Positions 26,212 through 36,182 are shown, numbered from the stretch's first letter. The stretch is 64,000 nt of DNA from Actinoallomurus spadix (GCF_024055725.1 NZ_JAMXMX010000014.1:1-64000), one strand, 5' to 3'. Notes: generated by a model from the letters alone, not told the origin. Numbers and translations are program-made.

Positions 26212-27558
26212 ATGACCCCGCCCTCCGGCATCGAACAGCGCCGCATCCTCAAGACGGCGATCCCCGGTCCGCGTTCGGCCGAACTGCACGCGCGCAAGAA
26301 CGCCGCGGTCTCCGCGGGCGTCTCCACCGGCCTCCCCGTCTACGTCGAGCGCGCCGGCGGGGGCATCCTGGTCGACATCGACGGCAACCAGCTCATCGAC
26401 TTCGGCTCGGGCATCGCCGTCACCACGGTCGGCAACGCGGCGCCGCGCGTGGTCGAGCGCGTCCAGGAGCAGGTCGCCGACTTCACCCACACCTGCTTCA
26501 TGATCACCCCGTACGCCGAGTACGTCGAGGTCGCCGAGGCCCTGAACGAGCTGACGCCCGGCGAGCACGAGAAGCGCTCCGCGCTGTTCAACTCCGGCGC
26601 CGAGGCCGTCGAGAACGCCGTCAAGATCGCCCGCTCGTACACCGGCCGGTCGGCCATCGTGGCCTTCGACCACGCCTACCACGGGCGTACGAACCTGACC
26701 ATGGCGCTCACCGCGAAGAACATGCCCTACAAGCACCGCTTCGGGCCGTTCGCCAATGAGATCTACCGGGTGCCGATGGCGTACCCGTACCGCTGGCCGA
26801 CCGGCCCGGAGAACTGCGCCGACGAGGCGTTCGAGGCGTTCGTCTCCCAGCTGCACGCCCAGGTCGGCGAGGAGAACACCGCCGCGGTGATCATCGAGCC
26901 GATCCAGGGTGAGGGCGGATTCATCGTGCCGCCCGCCGGCTACCTCGCGCGGGTCGCGGAGTGGTGCCACGACAACGGCATCCTGCTCATCGCCGACGAG
27001 ATCCAGACCGGCTTCTGCCGCACCGGCGACTGGTTCGCCTGCGACCGCGAGGGCGTCGTCCCCGACCTGATCACCACGGCCAAGGGCATCGCGGGCGGCC
27101 TGCCGCTCGCCGCGGTGACCGGGCGTGCTCAGGTGATGGACGCCGTCCACGGCGGCGGCCTCGGCGGCACGTACGGCGGTAACCCCGTCGCCTGCGCGGG
27201 CGCCCTCGGCGCGATCGAGACGATGAAGGCCGAGGACCTGCCGGCGCGCGCCCGCGCGATCGAGGCGCTGTTCGTGCCCCGGCTGCGGGAGCTGGCCGCG
27301 AAGTACCCGCAGATCGGCGACGTGCGCGGCCGCGGCGCGATGCTCGCGGTCGAGCTGGTCTCCGACCCCGGGGCCAAGACCCCGGACGCCGGGCTGACCG
27401 CCGCGGTGAACCGCGCGTGCCACGCCGCCGGCCTGGTCACCCTCACGGCGGGAACATACGGCAACGTGCTGCGGTTCCTTCCCCCGCTGTCCATCACCGA
27501 CGAGCTGCTGGCCGAGGGCCTCGACATCCTCGAAGAGGCCTTCGCCGCGTCCGTCTGA
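26212..27558 (+). CDS. gabT: 4-aminobutyrate--2-oxoglutarate transaminase
   Basis: 448 residues, a class III PLP aminotransferase. Substrate-region [13 protein letters not shown], cofactor-binding [20 protein letters not shown], the Asp of [13 protein letters not shown] and Schiff-base Lys291 in [12 protein letters not shown] are all present. It converts GABA and 2-oxoglutarate into succinate semialdehyde and glutamate in the cytoplasm. The 105-bp gap from the ureohydrolase could hold its own promoter. The ATG follows CCTGGAGAGTCACAGC. gabD follows 20 bp downstream. Confidence 0.95.
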   Translation: MTPPSGIEQRRILKTAIPGPRSAELHARKNAAVSAGVSTGLPVYVERAGGGILVDIDGNQLIDFGSGIAVTTVGNAAPRVVERVQEQVADFTHTCFMITPYAEYVEVAEALNELTPGEHEKRSALFNSGAEAVENAVKIARSYTGRSAIVAFDHAYHGRTNLTMALTAKNMPYKHRFGPFANEIYRVPMAYPYRWPTGPENCADEAFEAFVSQLHAQVGEENTAAVIIEPIQGEGGFIVPPAGYLARVAEWCHDNGILLIADEIQTGFCRTGDWFACDREGVVPDLITTAKGIAGGLPLAAVTGRAQVMDAVHGGGLGGTYGGNPVACAGALGAIETMKAEDLPARARAIEALFVPRLRELAAKYPQIGDVRGRGAMLAVELVSDPGAKTPDAGLTAAVNRACHAAGLVTLTAGTYGNVLRFLPPLSITDELLAEGLDILEEAFAASV

Positions 27559-27578
27559 GCTCCCTGAGGACGAAAGTC

Positions 27579-29012
27579 ATGTCAGACGTCACTCCGTTCT
27601 TCCTGTCCGGCGTGCCCACCACCGGTGCGGACACCCTCGAGGTGACCTCCCCCTGGGACGGTTCCGTCGTCGGCGTCGTCTCAATGCCGACCGACGCGCA
27701 GGTCGAGCAGGCGGTCGCCGACCTCGACGCCGTACGCCGGGAGGCGCAGGCCACTCCCGCGCACGTACGGGCCGCAGCTCTCGACCACATCTCGGCGCGG
27801 CTCGCGGAACGCGCCGAGGAGATCGCCCGGCTGATCACCGCGGAGAACGGCAAGCCGCTGGTCTGGTCGCGCGGGGAGGTCTCCCGCGCGGTCTCGACGT
27901 TCCGCTGGGCGGCCGAGGAGGCCCGTCGTTTCTCCGGTGACCTGCAGCGCCTGGACACCGACGCGGCGGCGACCGGACGGCTCGCCGTCGTAAGGCGCTT
28001 CCCGCGCGGGCCGGTGCTGGGCATCGCGCCGTTCAACTTCCCGCTCAACCTGGTCGCGCACAAGGTCGCCCCGGCCATCGCGGTCGGCGCCCCGATCCTG
28101 GTGAAGCCGGCGCCGGCCACGCCGCTGTCCGCGCTGCTGCTCGGGGAGATCATCGCGGAGACCGACCTGCCGCCCCGGATGGTCTCGGTGCTCCCCGTGC
28201 CGAACGACCGGATGGCCGCCCTGGTCGACGATCCACGGCTGCCGGTCATCTCCTTCACCGGATCCGGCCCGGTCGGCTGGGCGATCCAGCGGCAGGCGCC
28301 GCGTAAGCACGTCACTCTGGAGCTCGGCGGCAACGCCGCCGTCGTGGTGAACGACGACTGGCCGGATCTGGCCGGAGCGGCCCGCCGGATCGCGCTGTTC
28401 GCCAACTACCAGGCAGGCCAGTCCTGCATCTCCGTCCAGCGGGTGCTGGTGCACGCCGGTATCTACGACGCGTTCGTCGCCGACCTCGTCGCCGAGGTGG
28501 AGAAACTGCCGACCGGCGACCCGACGGCCGACGGCGTCCAGGTCGGCCCGGTGATCAACGACGCGGCGGCCGAAAGGATCACGGACTGGATCGACGAGGC
28601 CCGCCGGGGCGGCGCGTCGGTCCTGACCGGCGGTGACCGCGACGGCCGTACCGTGGCGCCGACCGTCCTCGCCGACGTCCCCGCCGGGTGCGCGCTGGCG
28701 GAGGAGGAGGTCTTCGGGCCGGTCCTCACGGTCGCCCCGTTCCGCGACCTCGACGAGGCGTTCGACACCGTCAACGCCTCGAAGTACGGGCTGCAGGCGG
28801 GGATCTTCACCACCGACGTGCGGGCGGCCTTCCGCGCCCACCGCGACCTGGAGGTCGGCGGCGTGATCGTCGGAGACGTCCCGAGCTTCCGCGCGGACCA
28901 GATGCCGTACGGCGGCTGGAAGGACTCCGGCGTGGGCCGGGAGGGCGTCCGGGCCGCGATGAACGACCTCACCGAGGACCGCGTCCTGGTCCTCACCGGT
29001 CTCGACCTCTGA
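27579..29012 (+). CDS. gabD: Succinate-semialdehyde dehydrogenase (aldehyde dehydrogenase family)
   Basis: 477 residues, a complete ALDH: NAD(P)-binding FNFPLNLVAHKVAPAIAVGA and FTGSGPVGWAI, general-base Glu in LELGGNA, and catalytic Cys283 in YQAGQSCISVQ. The EEEVFGPVLTV and GGWKDSGVGREG motifs are present. By sequence alone a generic aldehyde dehydrogenase. Position directly after gabT makes succinate semialdehyde the likely substrate, with succinate as product. Start ATG follows GAGGACGAAAGTC. Confidence 0.9.
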   Translation: MSDVTPFFLSGVPTTGADTLEVTSPWDGSVVGVVSMPTDAQVEQAVADLDAVRREAQATPAHVRAAALDHISARLAERAEEIARLITAENGKPLVWSRGEVSRAVSTFRWAAEEARRFSGDLQRLDTDAAATGRLAVVRRFPRGPVLGIAPFNFPLNLVAHKVAPAIAVGAPILVKPAPATPLSALLLGEIIAETDLPPRMVSVLPVPNDRMAALVDDPRLPVISFTGSGPVGWAIQRQAPRKHVTLELGGNAAVVVNDDWPDLAGAARRIALFANYQAGQSCISVQRVLVHAGIYDAFVADLVAEVEKLPTGDPTADGVQVGPVINDAAAERITDWIDEARRGGASVLTGGDRDGRTVAPTVLADVPAGCALAEEEVFGPVLTVAPFRDLDEAFDTVNASKYGLQAGIFTTDVRAAFRAHRDLEVGGVIVGDVPSFRADQMPYGGWKDSGVGREGVRAAMNDLTEDRVLVLTGLDL

Positions 29013-29024
29013 CGACCGGTCCGG

Positions 29025-29052
29025 CGGCTCCCGCTCCGGCGGCCGGGAGCCG
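29025..29052 (+). terminator. Hairpin terminator of the gab operon
   Basis: A 9-bp perfect stem (CGGCTCCCG / CGGGAGCCG) with a 10-nt loop, 12 bases after the gabD stop. Confidence 0.65.
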
Positions 29053-29187
29053 TCGCACGGGCGCTTCAACGGCCATTACCCGGCCTGACAAAATCAGCAA
29101 GTGCAGTCCGCAAAGTCGCCGGTGTGCCGTTTCCGGCCGCGCCGGGTCCGACCTGAGCGGGCGCGCCGACGTCCTAACCTCGACCTC

Positions 29188-30141
29188 ATGGGCATCGAGG
29201 ACGATGAGGGCGAGGCCCCCCGGATTCCGCGGGCGATGAACGCTTCCGGGAGCCATTCCTCCGGTGTGACGGAGTTCTCCGGCGCCCTGCGAACGGCGAT
29301 TCAGAACAGTGGTCTCACGCTGGAAAGCCTGCGCACCCGGCTCCGGCAGCGGGGAATCCGGGTCAGTGCCGCCACATTGAGCTACTGGCAGGGCGGGCGG
29401 AGCCGGCCGCAGCGCCCCGACTCCATCGCCGCCGTCGGCGTGCTGGAACAGATCCTCGAACTTCCGGCCGGCACCCTGACCGACCTGCTGCGACCGCGCC
29501 GGCGCCGCGGCCAGGCGGGCGGCGGCCCCCTGCACCCGGCCCGCCTCTGGTCCGACCCGCGCCCCGTCCTCACCATGCTCGGCCAGCTCGACCGGTCGTC
29601 CGACCACCGGCTCGAATGGCTCGCCGTGCACGACGTCTACGAGGTCGGCGCGGACCGGCGCCCCCGGTCGCTGGTGGTACGGCAGGTGGTGCGGGCCTCG
29701 GGCGACGACGTCGACCGGGTCGTCGCCGTGCATCGCGCCGAGGCCGAGACGGACCCTCCCCCGGCGCTCGGCGACCTCCGCCACTGCCGGCGCGGGCGGG
29801 TACGCCACGAGGCGGGGTTCATCGCCTTCGAGCTCTTCTTCGACCGGGTGCTGGCACGCGGCGACACGGCGGTCGTGGAGTACGAGCTCGGCTTTCCGGG
29901 AGACCGGCCGATCACGCGATTCCACGAGCGCCGTTTCCGGCATTCGGTAAAGGAATATCTGGCCATCGTTCGGTTCGACCGGCAAGTGTTGCCGGCACGT
30001 TGCTACCGGTACGACCGCGACACCGTCGATGTGCCACGGCGCCGCACCGCCGAGCTGTGGGTCGGATCGTCCGGCGGCGTCCACATCACGAGGAGCGGTG
30101 TGGCGGGCGGAATCACCGGCCTGGAATGGGAATGGGAGTGA
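29188..30141 (+). CDS. HTH-domain protein of unknown function, first of a tandem pair
   Basis: 317 residues. The N-terminal XRE-like helix-turn-helix (about 30-100) contains LTLESLRTRLRQRGIRVSAA and LSYWQGGRSRPQRPDS. A C-terminal domain of about 200 residues has no family I recognise. It contains FELFFDRVLARGDTAVVEYE, IVRFDRQVLPARCYRY and the terminal GLEWEWE. The next gene (30445) is a paralog with the same layout and ending. Likely a cytoplasmic DNA-binding regulator. ATG 29188 is used; an in-frame ATG at 29236 is possible. Confidence 0.75.
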   Translation: MGIEDDEGEAPRIPRAMNASGSHSSGVTEFSGALRTAIQNSGLTLESLRTRLRQRGIRVSAATLSYWQGGRSRPQRPDSIAAVGVLEQILELPAGTLTDLLRPRRRRGQAGGGPLHPARLWSDPRPVLTMLGQLDRSSDHRLEWLAVHDVYEVGADRRPRSLVVRQVVRASGDDVDRVVAVHRAEAETDPPPALGDLRHCRRGRVRHEAGFIAFELFFDRVLARGDTAVVEYELGFPGDRPITRFHERRFRHSVKEYLAIVRFDRQVLPARCYRYDRDTVDVPRRRTAELWVGSSGGVHITRSGVAGGITGLEWEWE

Positions 30142-30156
30142 CCCCGGGCGGGGCGC

Positions 30157-30172
30157 GTTAACCGGCGTTAAC
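30157..30172. promoter_or_regulatory. Inverted GTTAAC pair between the tandem HTH genes
   Basis: GTTAAC-CGGC-GTTAAC forms a 16-bp near-perfect palindrome 16 bases after the first HTH gene. The rest of the 303-bp gap to 30445 holds no gene that I can support. The site could be an operator for either regulator; this is inference. Confidence 0.4.
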
Positions 30173-30444
30173 AGTGAATTCTGTACGCCCTGAAAACGTT
30201 GACGTCCGCTCGCCGTGGCCAGCACTATTCCTCCATCCGCCCCACTCCGCGGGGAGGACCGCACGTCCCGACCGGATCACCCCGGACCTCGACTCCCCGC
30301 CTGCCGAGGTACGGGGTGATCGCCTTTCCCGGGACCTTGCCAACCGGCGGCTCTACTGAGATCTTTCATGGCGTACACGACGCTGTCCGTACTTCAGTCA
30401 GGCCAGGCCGGGGGTGGCCGTCCTCAACCGGAGGCACGCGAACA

Positions 30445-31353
30445 GTGCGGAGCACGGTGGAGGATGATCTCCTCCAGACGATCCGGAGTGGCCCCTTCGA
30501 CGTGGCGCTGCAGGCCGCCATCCAGGCTCGTGGCCTCACGCTGGAGACCCTCCAGCGGCGGCTGCGGGAGCGGCGCATCCACGTCAGCCTCTCCAGCCTC
30601 AGCTACTGGCGGCGCGGCCGGACCCGGCCGGAACGCGCCGACTCGCTCCGGGCGGTGCGCGGCCTGGAGAGCATCCTCGACCTCCCGCGCAACTCCCTCA
30701 TCACGCTGCTCAAACCGCCGGACGGCCGCCCGGCCGGGACCCGGTCGCTGGACGAAATCTTCCCGACTCCCGGAGCCCTCGACCTGCTGGACGAGATCGG
30801 CGAGCGGGTGGACGGCCGGATCACCTGCCTGAGTCTCCACGACCGGTACGTCCTCGGCCCGGACCGGGACCTCCTGTCGGCGCAGACCCGCGCGGTGCTT
30901 CAGGCACAGCGGCCGGGAGTGGACCGCTGGATCTGCCTCTACCAGAACGAACACGGCGTGCTGCCGACGCGCAAGGACGCGAGCCGCTGCAGGTTCGGCC
31001 GGATCCGCACCGACGAGGCGAGCGCGATCATGGCGACGGAGCTGCTGTTCGACCGGCCACTGGCTCGCGGCGAGACGTACCTCATCGAGTACGGCTTCGG
31101 CTTCACCTCGCCGGGGCCGCCCGACACCGAGGAGGGCCGGGGCTTCCGGTACCCCCAGCACGAGTACCTCCTGGAGATCGAGTTCCATCCGTCGGCGATC
31201 CCGGCCCGCTGCTACCGGACGTGGCGTCCGGACGGCGCCGCCCGGACGGCGGAGGAGACCGACCTGCGGCTGTCCAGTTCCCACACGGTCCACGTCATCG
31301 AGTTCGGGCTGCAGGCCGGCGGATACCTCGGGATCGGCTGGGAGTGGGAGTAG
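30445..31353 (+). CDS. HTH-domain protein of unknown function, second of a tandem pair
   Basis: 302 residues, paralogous to the product of 29188-30141. The N-terminal helix-turn-helix aligns closely (LTLETLQRRLRERRIHVSLS, LSYWRRGRTRPERADS). The C-terminal domain shares ATELLFDRPLARGETYLIEY, IPARCYR and the same end LGIGWEWE. GTG 30445 is taken because CCGGAGGC lies 10 bases upstream; the frame is open further upstream. The family and function are not known to me. It is followed by the decarboxylase gene with a separate promoter. Confidence 0.75.
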   Translation: MRSTVEDDLLQTIRSGPFDVALQAAIQARGLTLETLQRRLRERRIHVSLSSLSYWRRGRTRPERADSLRAVRGLESILDLPRNSLITLLKPPDGRPAGTRSLDEIFPTPGALDLLDEIGERVDGRITCLSLHDRYVLGPDRDLLSAQTRAVLQAQRPGVDRWICLYQNEHGVLPTRKDASRCRFGRIRTDEASAIMATELLFDRPLARGETYLIEYGFGFTSPGPPDTEEGRGFRYPQHEYLLEIEFHPSAIPARCYRTWRPDGAARTAEETDLRLSSSHTVHVIEFGLQAGGYLGIGWEWE

Positions 31354-31466
31354 CCCGCCCGGAGACGTGATCTCCCGCGTCACGAGAACGGGAGCCTCCG
31401 GGACGCGGCCTACTGCAGCGCGGGACCGCACCCCCGAGATATGACCTTCCGCGACTTTGCCGACAC

Positions 31467-31495
31467 TTTCCGTCGCCAAGGACGGGTGTTACAGT
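31467..31495 (+). promoter_or_regulatory. Possible promoter of the decarboxylase gene
   Basis: TTTCCG (31467-31472), a 17-bp spacer and TACAGT (31490-31495), 81 bp before the ATG at 31576. A weak match to the vegetative consensus. Confidence 0.35.
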
Positions 31496-31575
31496 TCGCA
31501 GTGATCCGAGCACTCTGAGTGTCGACCGGCGGTGTCCTGCCGCCGGCGTGTCCCGACCCAGCGGAGGTCCTGGCC

Positions 31576-33834
31576 ATGGAACGCGCGATCCTTCTCGCCG
31601 TCGACGAGCGACCCGACGCCGACTCGGCGGTCGCCGAACAGCTGCGCCGCCTCTGCACGGCGATGGACGAGCACGGCCTGCAGGTGCGCTGGACCCACCG
31701 CAGCGCCGACGCGCTGGCGGTGATCCGCTCGGACGCGACGCTCACGGGACTGCTGGCCGGCTGGGGTGCTCCCGGCGCCGAAGAGATCATGAAGGCGGTG
31801 ACCGAACGCTTCAACCGCCTGCCGGTCTTCCTGCTCACCGCCGACCACGAGCCGCGCGACGTCCCCCTGTGGGTGTACGAGGTGATCCAGGGCTACGTCT
31901 TCCCCCTGGAGGACACCCCCGGCTTCATCGCCGGGCGCATCGCGCACGCCGCCGAGGAGTACACCGAGCAGACGCTCCCGCCCTTCTTCGAGGCGCTGCG
32001 GCACCTGGAGGACCACCACCGCTACTCCTGGCACACCCCGGCCCACGCCGGCGGCGTGGCGTTCCTGAAGTCACCCGTGGGCCGGGCCTTCTTCGACTAC
32101 TACGGCGAGCGGCTGCTGCGCACCGATCTGTCGATCTCGGTGCCCGAGCTGGGCTCGCCGCTGGAGCACACCGGCCCGATCGGCGACGCCGAGCGCAACG
32201 CCGCACGGATCTTCGGCGCCGAGCGGACGTACTTCGTCATGAACGGCAACTCGACCGCCAACCGCATCGTCGGTCACCACGCGGTCGCGCGCGGCGAGCT
32301 GGCGCTGGTCGACCGCAACTGCCACAAGTCGATCCAGCACGCCCTCGCCATCAACGGCGCCCGGCCGGTCTACCTGGTTCCCGAGCGCAACGGGCTCGGC
32401 CTGGCCGGCCCGATCCCGGCCGGGAGCCTGTCGGCGCCGGCCGTCCGCGGCCGCCTGGGCGGCCATCCGTTCACCGCGGACGCGGTGGCGCCGGAGCCCA
32501 CCTACGCGGTGGTCACCAACTCGACCTACGACGGCCTGTGCTACGACGCCGTGCGCGTCGCGGAGCTGCTCGGCACGTCGGTCCCCCGGGTGCACTTCGA
32601 CGAGGCGTGGTTCGCCTACGCCCGGTTCAACCCGCTGTACGCACGCCGGTACGGCATGGCCGTCGACGAGCGATCCGTCCCAGGGCCGGACCGGCCGACC
32701 GTGTTCGCCACCCAGTCCACGCACAAGCTGCTGGCGGCGCTGTCACAGTCGTCGATGCTGCATGTGCGCCCGGCGCCGCGCGCGCCCGTCGACCACGACC
32801 GGTTCAACGAGACCTACCTCATGCACGCCAGTACGTCACCGCTCTACCCGATGATCGCGTCACTGGACGTGGCCGCCGCGATGATGGACGGGCCGTCCGG
32901 GACCTTCCTCACCGGGGAGGCGATCGTCGAGGCGATCCGCTTCCGGCAGGCGATGGTGCGGCTGGCCGGCCGTATCCGCGAGGACGGCACCCGCCCGGAC
33001 TGGTTCTTCGGCGTTTGGCAGCCCCCGCAGGTGACCGATCCCCGTACGGGCCGGCCGGTGGCCTTCGAGGACGCCGACGTGGAGCTGCTGGCCACCGAGC
33101 CGGGCTGCTGGACGCTGCGGCCCGGCGCCGCCTGGCACGGATTCGACGGCCTGGACGACGGGCACTGCATGCTCGACCCGATCAAGGTGACGATCACCTG
33201 CCCCGGCGCGGACGCCGTCGGCGGCACCACCGAGTGGGGGATCCCCGCCAAGATCGTGGCCGCCCATCTCGAGCGGCGCGGCATCGTCGTGGAGAAGACC
33301 GGTGACCACACGCTGCTGGTGTTGTTCTCGCTCGGCATCACGAAGGGCAAGTGGGGCACCCTGATCGACGCGCTCATCGACTTCAAGAACGCCTACGACA
33401 GGGACGCGCCCCTGGCGGAGGTGCTGCCCGGCTTCGGCCCGTCCGGGGGGACGCTGCGCGCCCTCTGCGCCCAGGTCCACGGCAGGCTGCGGGACGCGAA
33501 GCTCGACGTCCTGCTCGACGAGGTCTTCACCGACCTGCCGGAGCCCGTCCTCACCCCGGCCGACTGCTACCAGGCGCTCATCCGGTCCCGCACCGAGCGG
33601 GTCCCGCTGAGCGAGCTGGCGGGGCGTGTCTCCGCCACGGTCGTCGTCGTGACACCGCCGGGCATTCCGATGCTGATGCCGGGCGAGTCCACCGGCCCCG
33701 ACGACGGGCCGGTCATGAGCTACCTGCGCGCCCTGGAGGACTTCGACCGGGCGTTCCCCTTCATCGACACCGACATCCACGGAGCGCACCGCGACGACAC
33801 CGGGCGCTACTGGATCGAGTGTGTCGCCGATTAG
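31576..33834 (+). CDS. Biodegradative-type Arg/Lys/Orn decarboxylase (likely arginine decarboxylase)
   Basis: 752 residues, close to E. coli AdiA (about 755) and longer than lysine decarboxylases. The N-terminal 120 residues form the response-regulator-like wing. The PLP core has HTPAHAGG, FVMNGNSTANRIV, HFDEAWFAYARF and Schiff-base Lys384 in TQSTHKLLAALSQ. The C-terminal domain ends with ALEDFDRAFPFIDTDIHGA. Substrate is not certain from sequence. An arginine decarboxylase would make agmatine, a substrate for the ureohydrolase type encoded 5 kb upstream. ATG follows GCGGAGGTCCTGGCC. Confidence 0.9.
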   Translation: MERAILLAVDERPDADSAVAEQLRRLCTAMDEHGLQVRWTHRSADALAVIRSDATLTGLLAGWGAPGAEEIMKAVTERFNRLPVFLLTADHEPRDVPLWVYEVIQGYVFPLEDTPGFIAGRIAHAAEEYTEQTLPPFFEALRHLEDHHRYSWHTPAHAGGVAFLKSPVGRAFFDYYGERLLRTDLSISVPELGSPLEHTGPIGDAERNAARIFGAERTYFVMNGNSTANRIVGHHAVARGELALVDRNCHKSIQHALAINGARPVYLVPERNGLGLAGPIPAGSLSAPAVRGRLGGHPFTADAVAPEPTYAVVTNSTYDGLCYDAVRVAELLGTSVPRVHFDEAWFAYARFNPLYARRYGMAVDERSVPGPDRPTVFATQSTHKLLAALSQSSMLHVRPAPRAPVDHDRFNETYLMHASTSPLYPMIASLDVAAAMMDGPSGTFLTGEAIVEAIRFRQAMVRLAGRIREDGTRPDWFFGVWQPPQVTDPRTGRPVAFEDADVELLATEPGCWTLRPGAAWHGFDGLDDGHCMLDPIKVTITCPGADAVGGTTEWGIPAKIVAAHLERRGIVVEKTGDHTLLVLFSLGITKGKWGTLIDALIDFKNAYDRDAPLAEVLPGFGPSGGTLRALCAQVHGRLRDAKLDVLLDEVFTDLPEPVLTPADCYQALIRSRTERVPLSELAGRVSATVVVVTPPGIPMLMPGESTGPDDGPVMSYLRALEDFDRAFPFIDTDIHGAHRDDTGRYWIECVAD

Positions 33835-33860
33835 GACGACGCCCGCCGCCGCCCGCTCCT

Positions 33861-33880
33861 GGCCGAGTGCGTGCTCGGCC
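33861..33880 (+). terminator. Hairpin after the decarboxylase gene
   Basis: GGCCGAG / CTCGGCC with a 6-nt loop, extendable with one mismatch to about 11 bp, 26 bases after the stop at 33834. Confidence 0.5.
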
Positions 33881-33933
33881 GGGAGCCGGCCGCCCGGCGC
33901 GGTTCTTCCGGGCGTACGGCCGTTGATGCGCTA

Positions 33934-33963
33934 TTGACACTGTTGGACGTATCGTCCCTATAT
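33934..33963 (+). promoter_or_regulatory. Sigma70-type promoter of the PP2C phosphatase gene
   Basis: A perfect TTGACA (33934-33939), an 18-bp spacer and CTATAT (33958-33963), 45 bp before the ATG at 34009. Confidence 0.6.
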
Positions 33964-34008
33964 GGGGAGTTCCTGCAGGTCGGCTTCGAGGGACCTGCGA
34001 GGCGCACC

Positions 34009-36144
34009 ATGACCGAGTGCGGTGACGAGATCGACGCCGCCGAGTCGCTGGACCGAGCGCTGGACGGGGAGCTGGCCGCGATGGTGCGCCGTACGGGCGC
34101 CGCGACCGGGAGCGTCTACCTGTGCTCGGATGGGCGGCGGGACCTGCGTCTGGCCGCGATCTGCGGCGTGCCGGAGGCGCTCATCGCGCCCTGGGAACGC
34201 ATGCCGCTGGACCGGTCATGCCCGCTCTGGGACGCCGTCCGGGAGGACCGCCTCGTCTGGGTGTCCGGCCAGGGGGACATGGTCCGCCTGTATCCGAGAC
34301 ACGCGGCCGCGATGCCCTATCGGTACGCCCTCGCCGCCCTGCCACTGCACGGCACGCGCGGGCTCTGGGGGGCACTGGTGATGACGTGGCCCGCCGAGCA
34401 CCCGGCACCCCTGGACCACCGTGAACGCGCCGGCATCGAAGCCGGTGCCGGGCGTATCACCCGGTCGCTCGACGACGCGGGCCCCCCTCCCTGCCTCCCC
34501 GACCGGCCGCGGATCGTCTCCATCCAGCCGGACGAGCCGCGTCCTCCGCCGCTCGCGGCCGTCGACTTCGCCGAGCGCCTGCCCGAAGGCGGTCTCACGC
34601 TCGACCTCGACGGCCGCATCACCTTCGTCACCACGACCGCCGCCGTACTGCTCGGCCGGGACGCGGAGGACCTGCTGGGGACCCGGCCGTGGGAGTCGCT
34701 GCCCTGGCTGGACAACCCGATCTACAAGGACCGGTACCGCACCGCGGTGATCAGCCGGGAACCGGTCCGCTACACCGTCCTGCGGCCACCGGACGTCTGG
34801 CTGGATCTCAAGCTCTATCCGGACGCCGGCGGGATCAGCGTCCGGGTGATCCGGAGCGACACGAAGGCTGGACGGCCGGGCGGCCACCGACCGGCGGACG
34901 CCGCTCCGGCCGCCCCCTGGGCCGACACCGATCGCATCGGGCGACTCTACGAACTGGTGCACCTGGCCGCCGCGCTGACGGAGGCCGTCGGCGTACGCGA
35001 CGTCGTGAACCTGGTCGCCGACCAGGTCCTGCCCGCGTTCGGCGCCCAGGGCATGCTGATCTCCGTCGCCGAGGGCGGCCGCTTCAAGATCATCGGCCAC
35101 TGCGGGTATCCGTCCCAGGCGATCGAGCGCTTCGACGGCGTATCGGTGGACATCATCGACAACCCCGCCGCCCTCTCCGTCGCCAGCGGCGCTCCCCGAT
35201 TCTTCGCCGATCCCGCGGAGATCTCCGCCGTCTATCCCGAGGGCCCCGGCGTCGGCGGCAAGCAGGCCTGGGCGTTCCTGCCGCTGATCGTCTCAGGCCG
35301 GCCCGTCGGCTGCTGCGTCATCTCCTACGACGAGCCGCACACCTTCAGCCCCGACGAACGCGCGGTCCTCACCTCACTCGCCGGCCTGATCGCCCAGGCA
35401 TTCGACCGCGCCCGGCTCTACGACACCAAGAACGACCTCGCCCACGGTCTGCAGCAGGCCCTCCTCCCGCACAGCCTCCCCCGCATCGCCGGGCTCGACG
35501 TCGCCGCCCGCTACCTGCCCGCGACCCACGGCATGGAGATCGGCGGGGACTTCTACGACCTGGTCCGCCTCGACGACACGACCGCGGCCGCCGTCATCGG
35601 CGACGTGCAGGGGCACAACGTCAACGCGGCGGCCCTGATGGGGCAGGTCCGCACGGCGGTGCACGCCTACGCCGCCGCGGGCGCGTCACCGGACGAGGTC
35701 CTGGGGCACGCCGACCAGATCCTCAACGATCTCGGGACCGACCTGTTCGTCTCCTGCCTCTACGCCCAGATCGATCTCGCCGGCGACGAGGTCGCCCTGG
35801 CCAGCGCCGGGCACCCGCAGCCGATCCTGTGCTGCCGCCCCGGCCAGCCCCCGGCCGCCCAGCCGCTCGAGGTGGAGCCCGGCCCGCTGCTCGGCATCGG
35901 GGATTCGGCCTGGTTCCCGGTGACCATGGCGCCTATGCACCGGGGAACCACCCTCCTTCTCTACACGGACGGTCTCGTGGAGGTCCCCGGCATCGACCTC
36001 ACCGAGAGCACCGCCGCGCTGGCGCGGCGGCTCTCCGACGCCGCGGACCTCCCGCTGGACGACCTCGTCGACGAACTCATCCGCACCAGGACGATCGGCC
36101 GGCACACCGACGACATCGCCGTGCTCCTCCTGCGGAGGACGTGA
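34009..36144 (+). CDS. GAF-PAS-GAF-PP2C (SpoIIE-type) serine phosphatase
   Basis: 711 residues. A first GAF-like domain (about 15-155), a PAS domain (about 185-285, LDLDGRITFVTTTAAVLLGR) and a second GAF (about 310-470) come first. A SpoIIE phosphatase follows (about 480-711) with LQQALLPHSLP, the metal site GMEIGGDFYD, GDVQGHNVNAAALMG, LASAGHPQPIL and LYTDGLVEVPG, ending TDDIAVLLLRR. It would dephosphorylate an anti-anti-sigma protein in response to signals bound by GAF/PAS. No antagonist or sigma gene is adjacent. The ATG follows CGAGGCGCACC; a longer in-frame start at 33871 is unlikely because of the promoter at 33934. Confidence 0.92.
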   Translation: MTECGDEIDAAESLDRALDGELAAMVRRTGAATGSVYLCSDGRRDLRLAAICGVPEALIAPWERMPLDRSCPLWDAVREDRLVWVSGQGDMVRLYPRHAAAMPYRYALAALPLHGTRGLWGALVMTWPAEHPAPLDHRERAGIEAGAGRITRSLDDAGPPPCLPDRPRIVSIQPDEPRPPPLAAVDFAERLPEGGLTLDLDGRITFVTTTAAVLLGRDAEDLLGTRPWESLPWLDNPIYKDRYRTAVISREPVRYTVLRPPDVWLDLKLYPDAGGISVRVIRSDTKAGRPGGHRPADAAPAAPWADTDRIGRLYELVHLAAALTEAVGVRDVVNLVADQVLPAFGAQGMLISVAEGGRFKIIGHCGYPSQAIERFDGVSVDIIDNPAALSVASGAPRFFADPAEISAVYPEGPGVGGKQAWAFLPLIVSGRPVGCCVISYDEPHTFSPDERAVLTSLAGLIAQAFDRARLYDTKNDLAHGLQQALLPHSLPRIAGLDVAARYLPATHGMEIGGDFYDLVRLDDTTAAAVIGDVQGHNVNAAALMGQVRTAVHAYAAAGASPDEVLGHADQILNDLGTDLFVSCLYAQIDLAGDEVALASAGHPQPILCCRPGQPPAAQPLEVEPGPLLGIGDSAWFPVTMAPMHRGTTLLLYTDGLVEVPGIDLTESTAALARRLSDAADLPLDDLVDELIRTRTIGRHTDDIAVLLLRRT

Positions 36145-36182
36145 CCCGCATAGCCGCGGGCGGAAGGGGGAACGCCGAAGCG

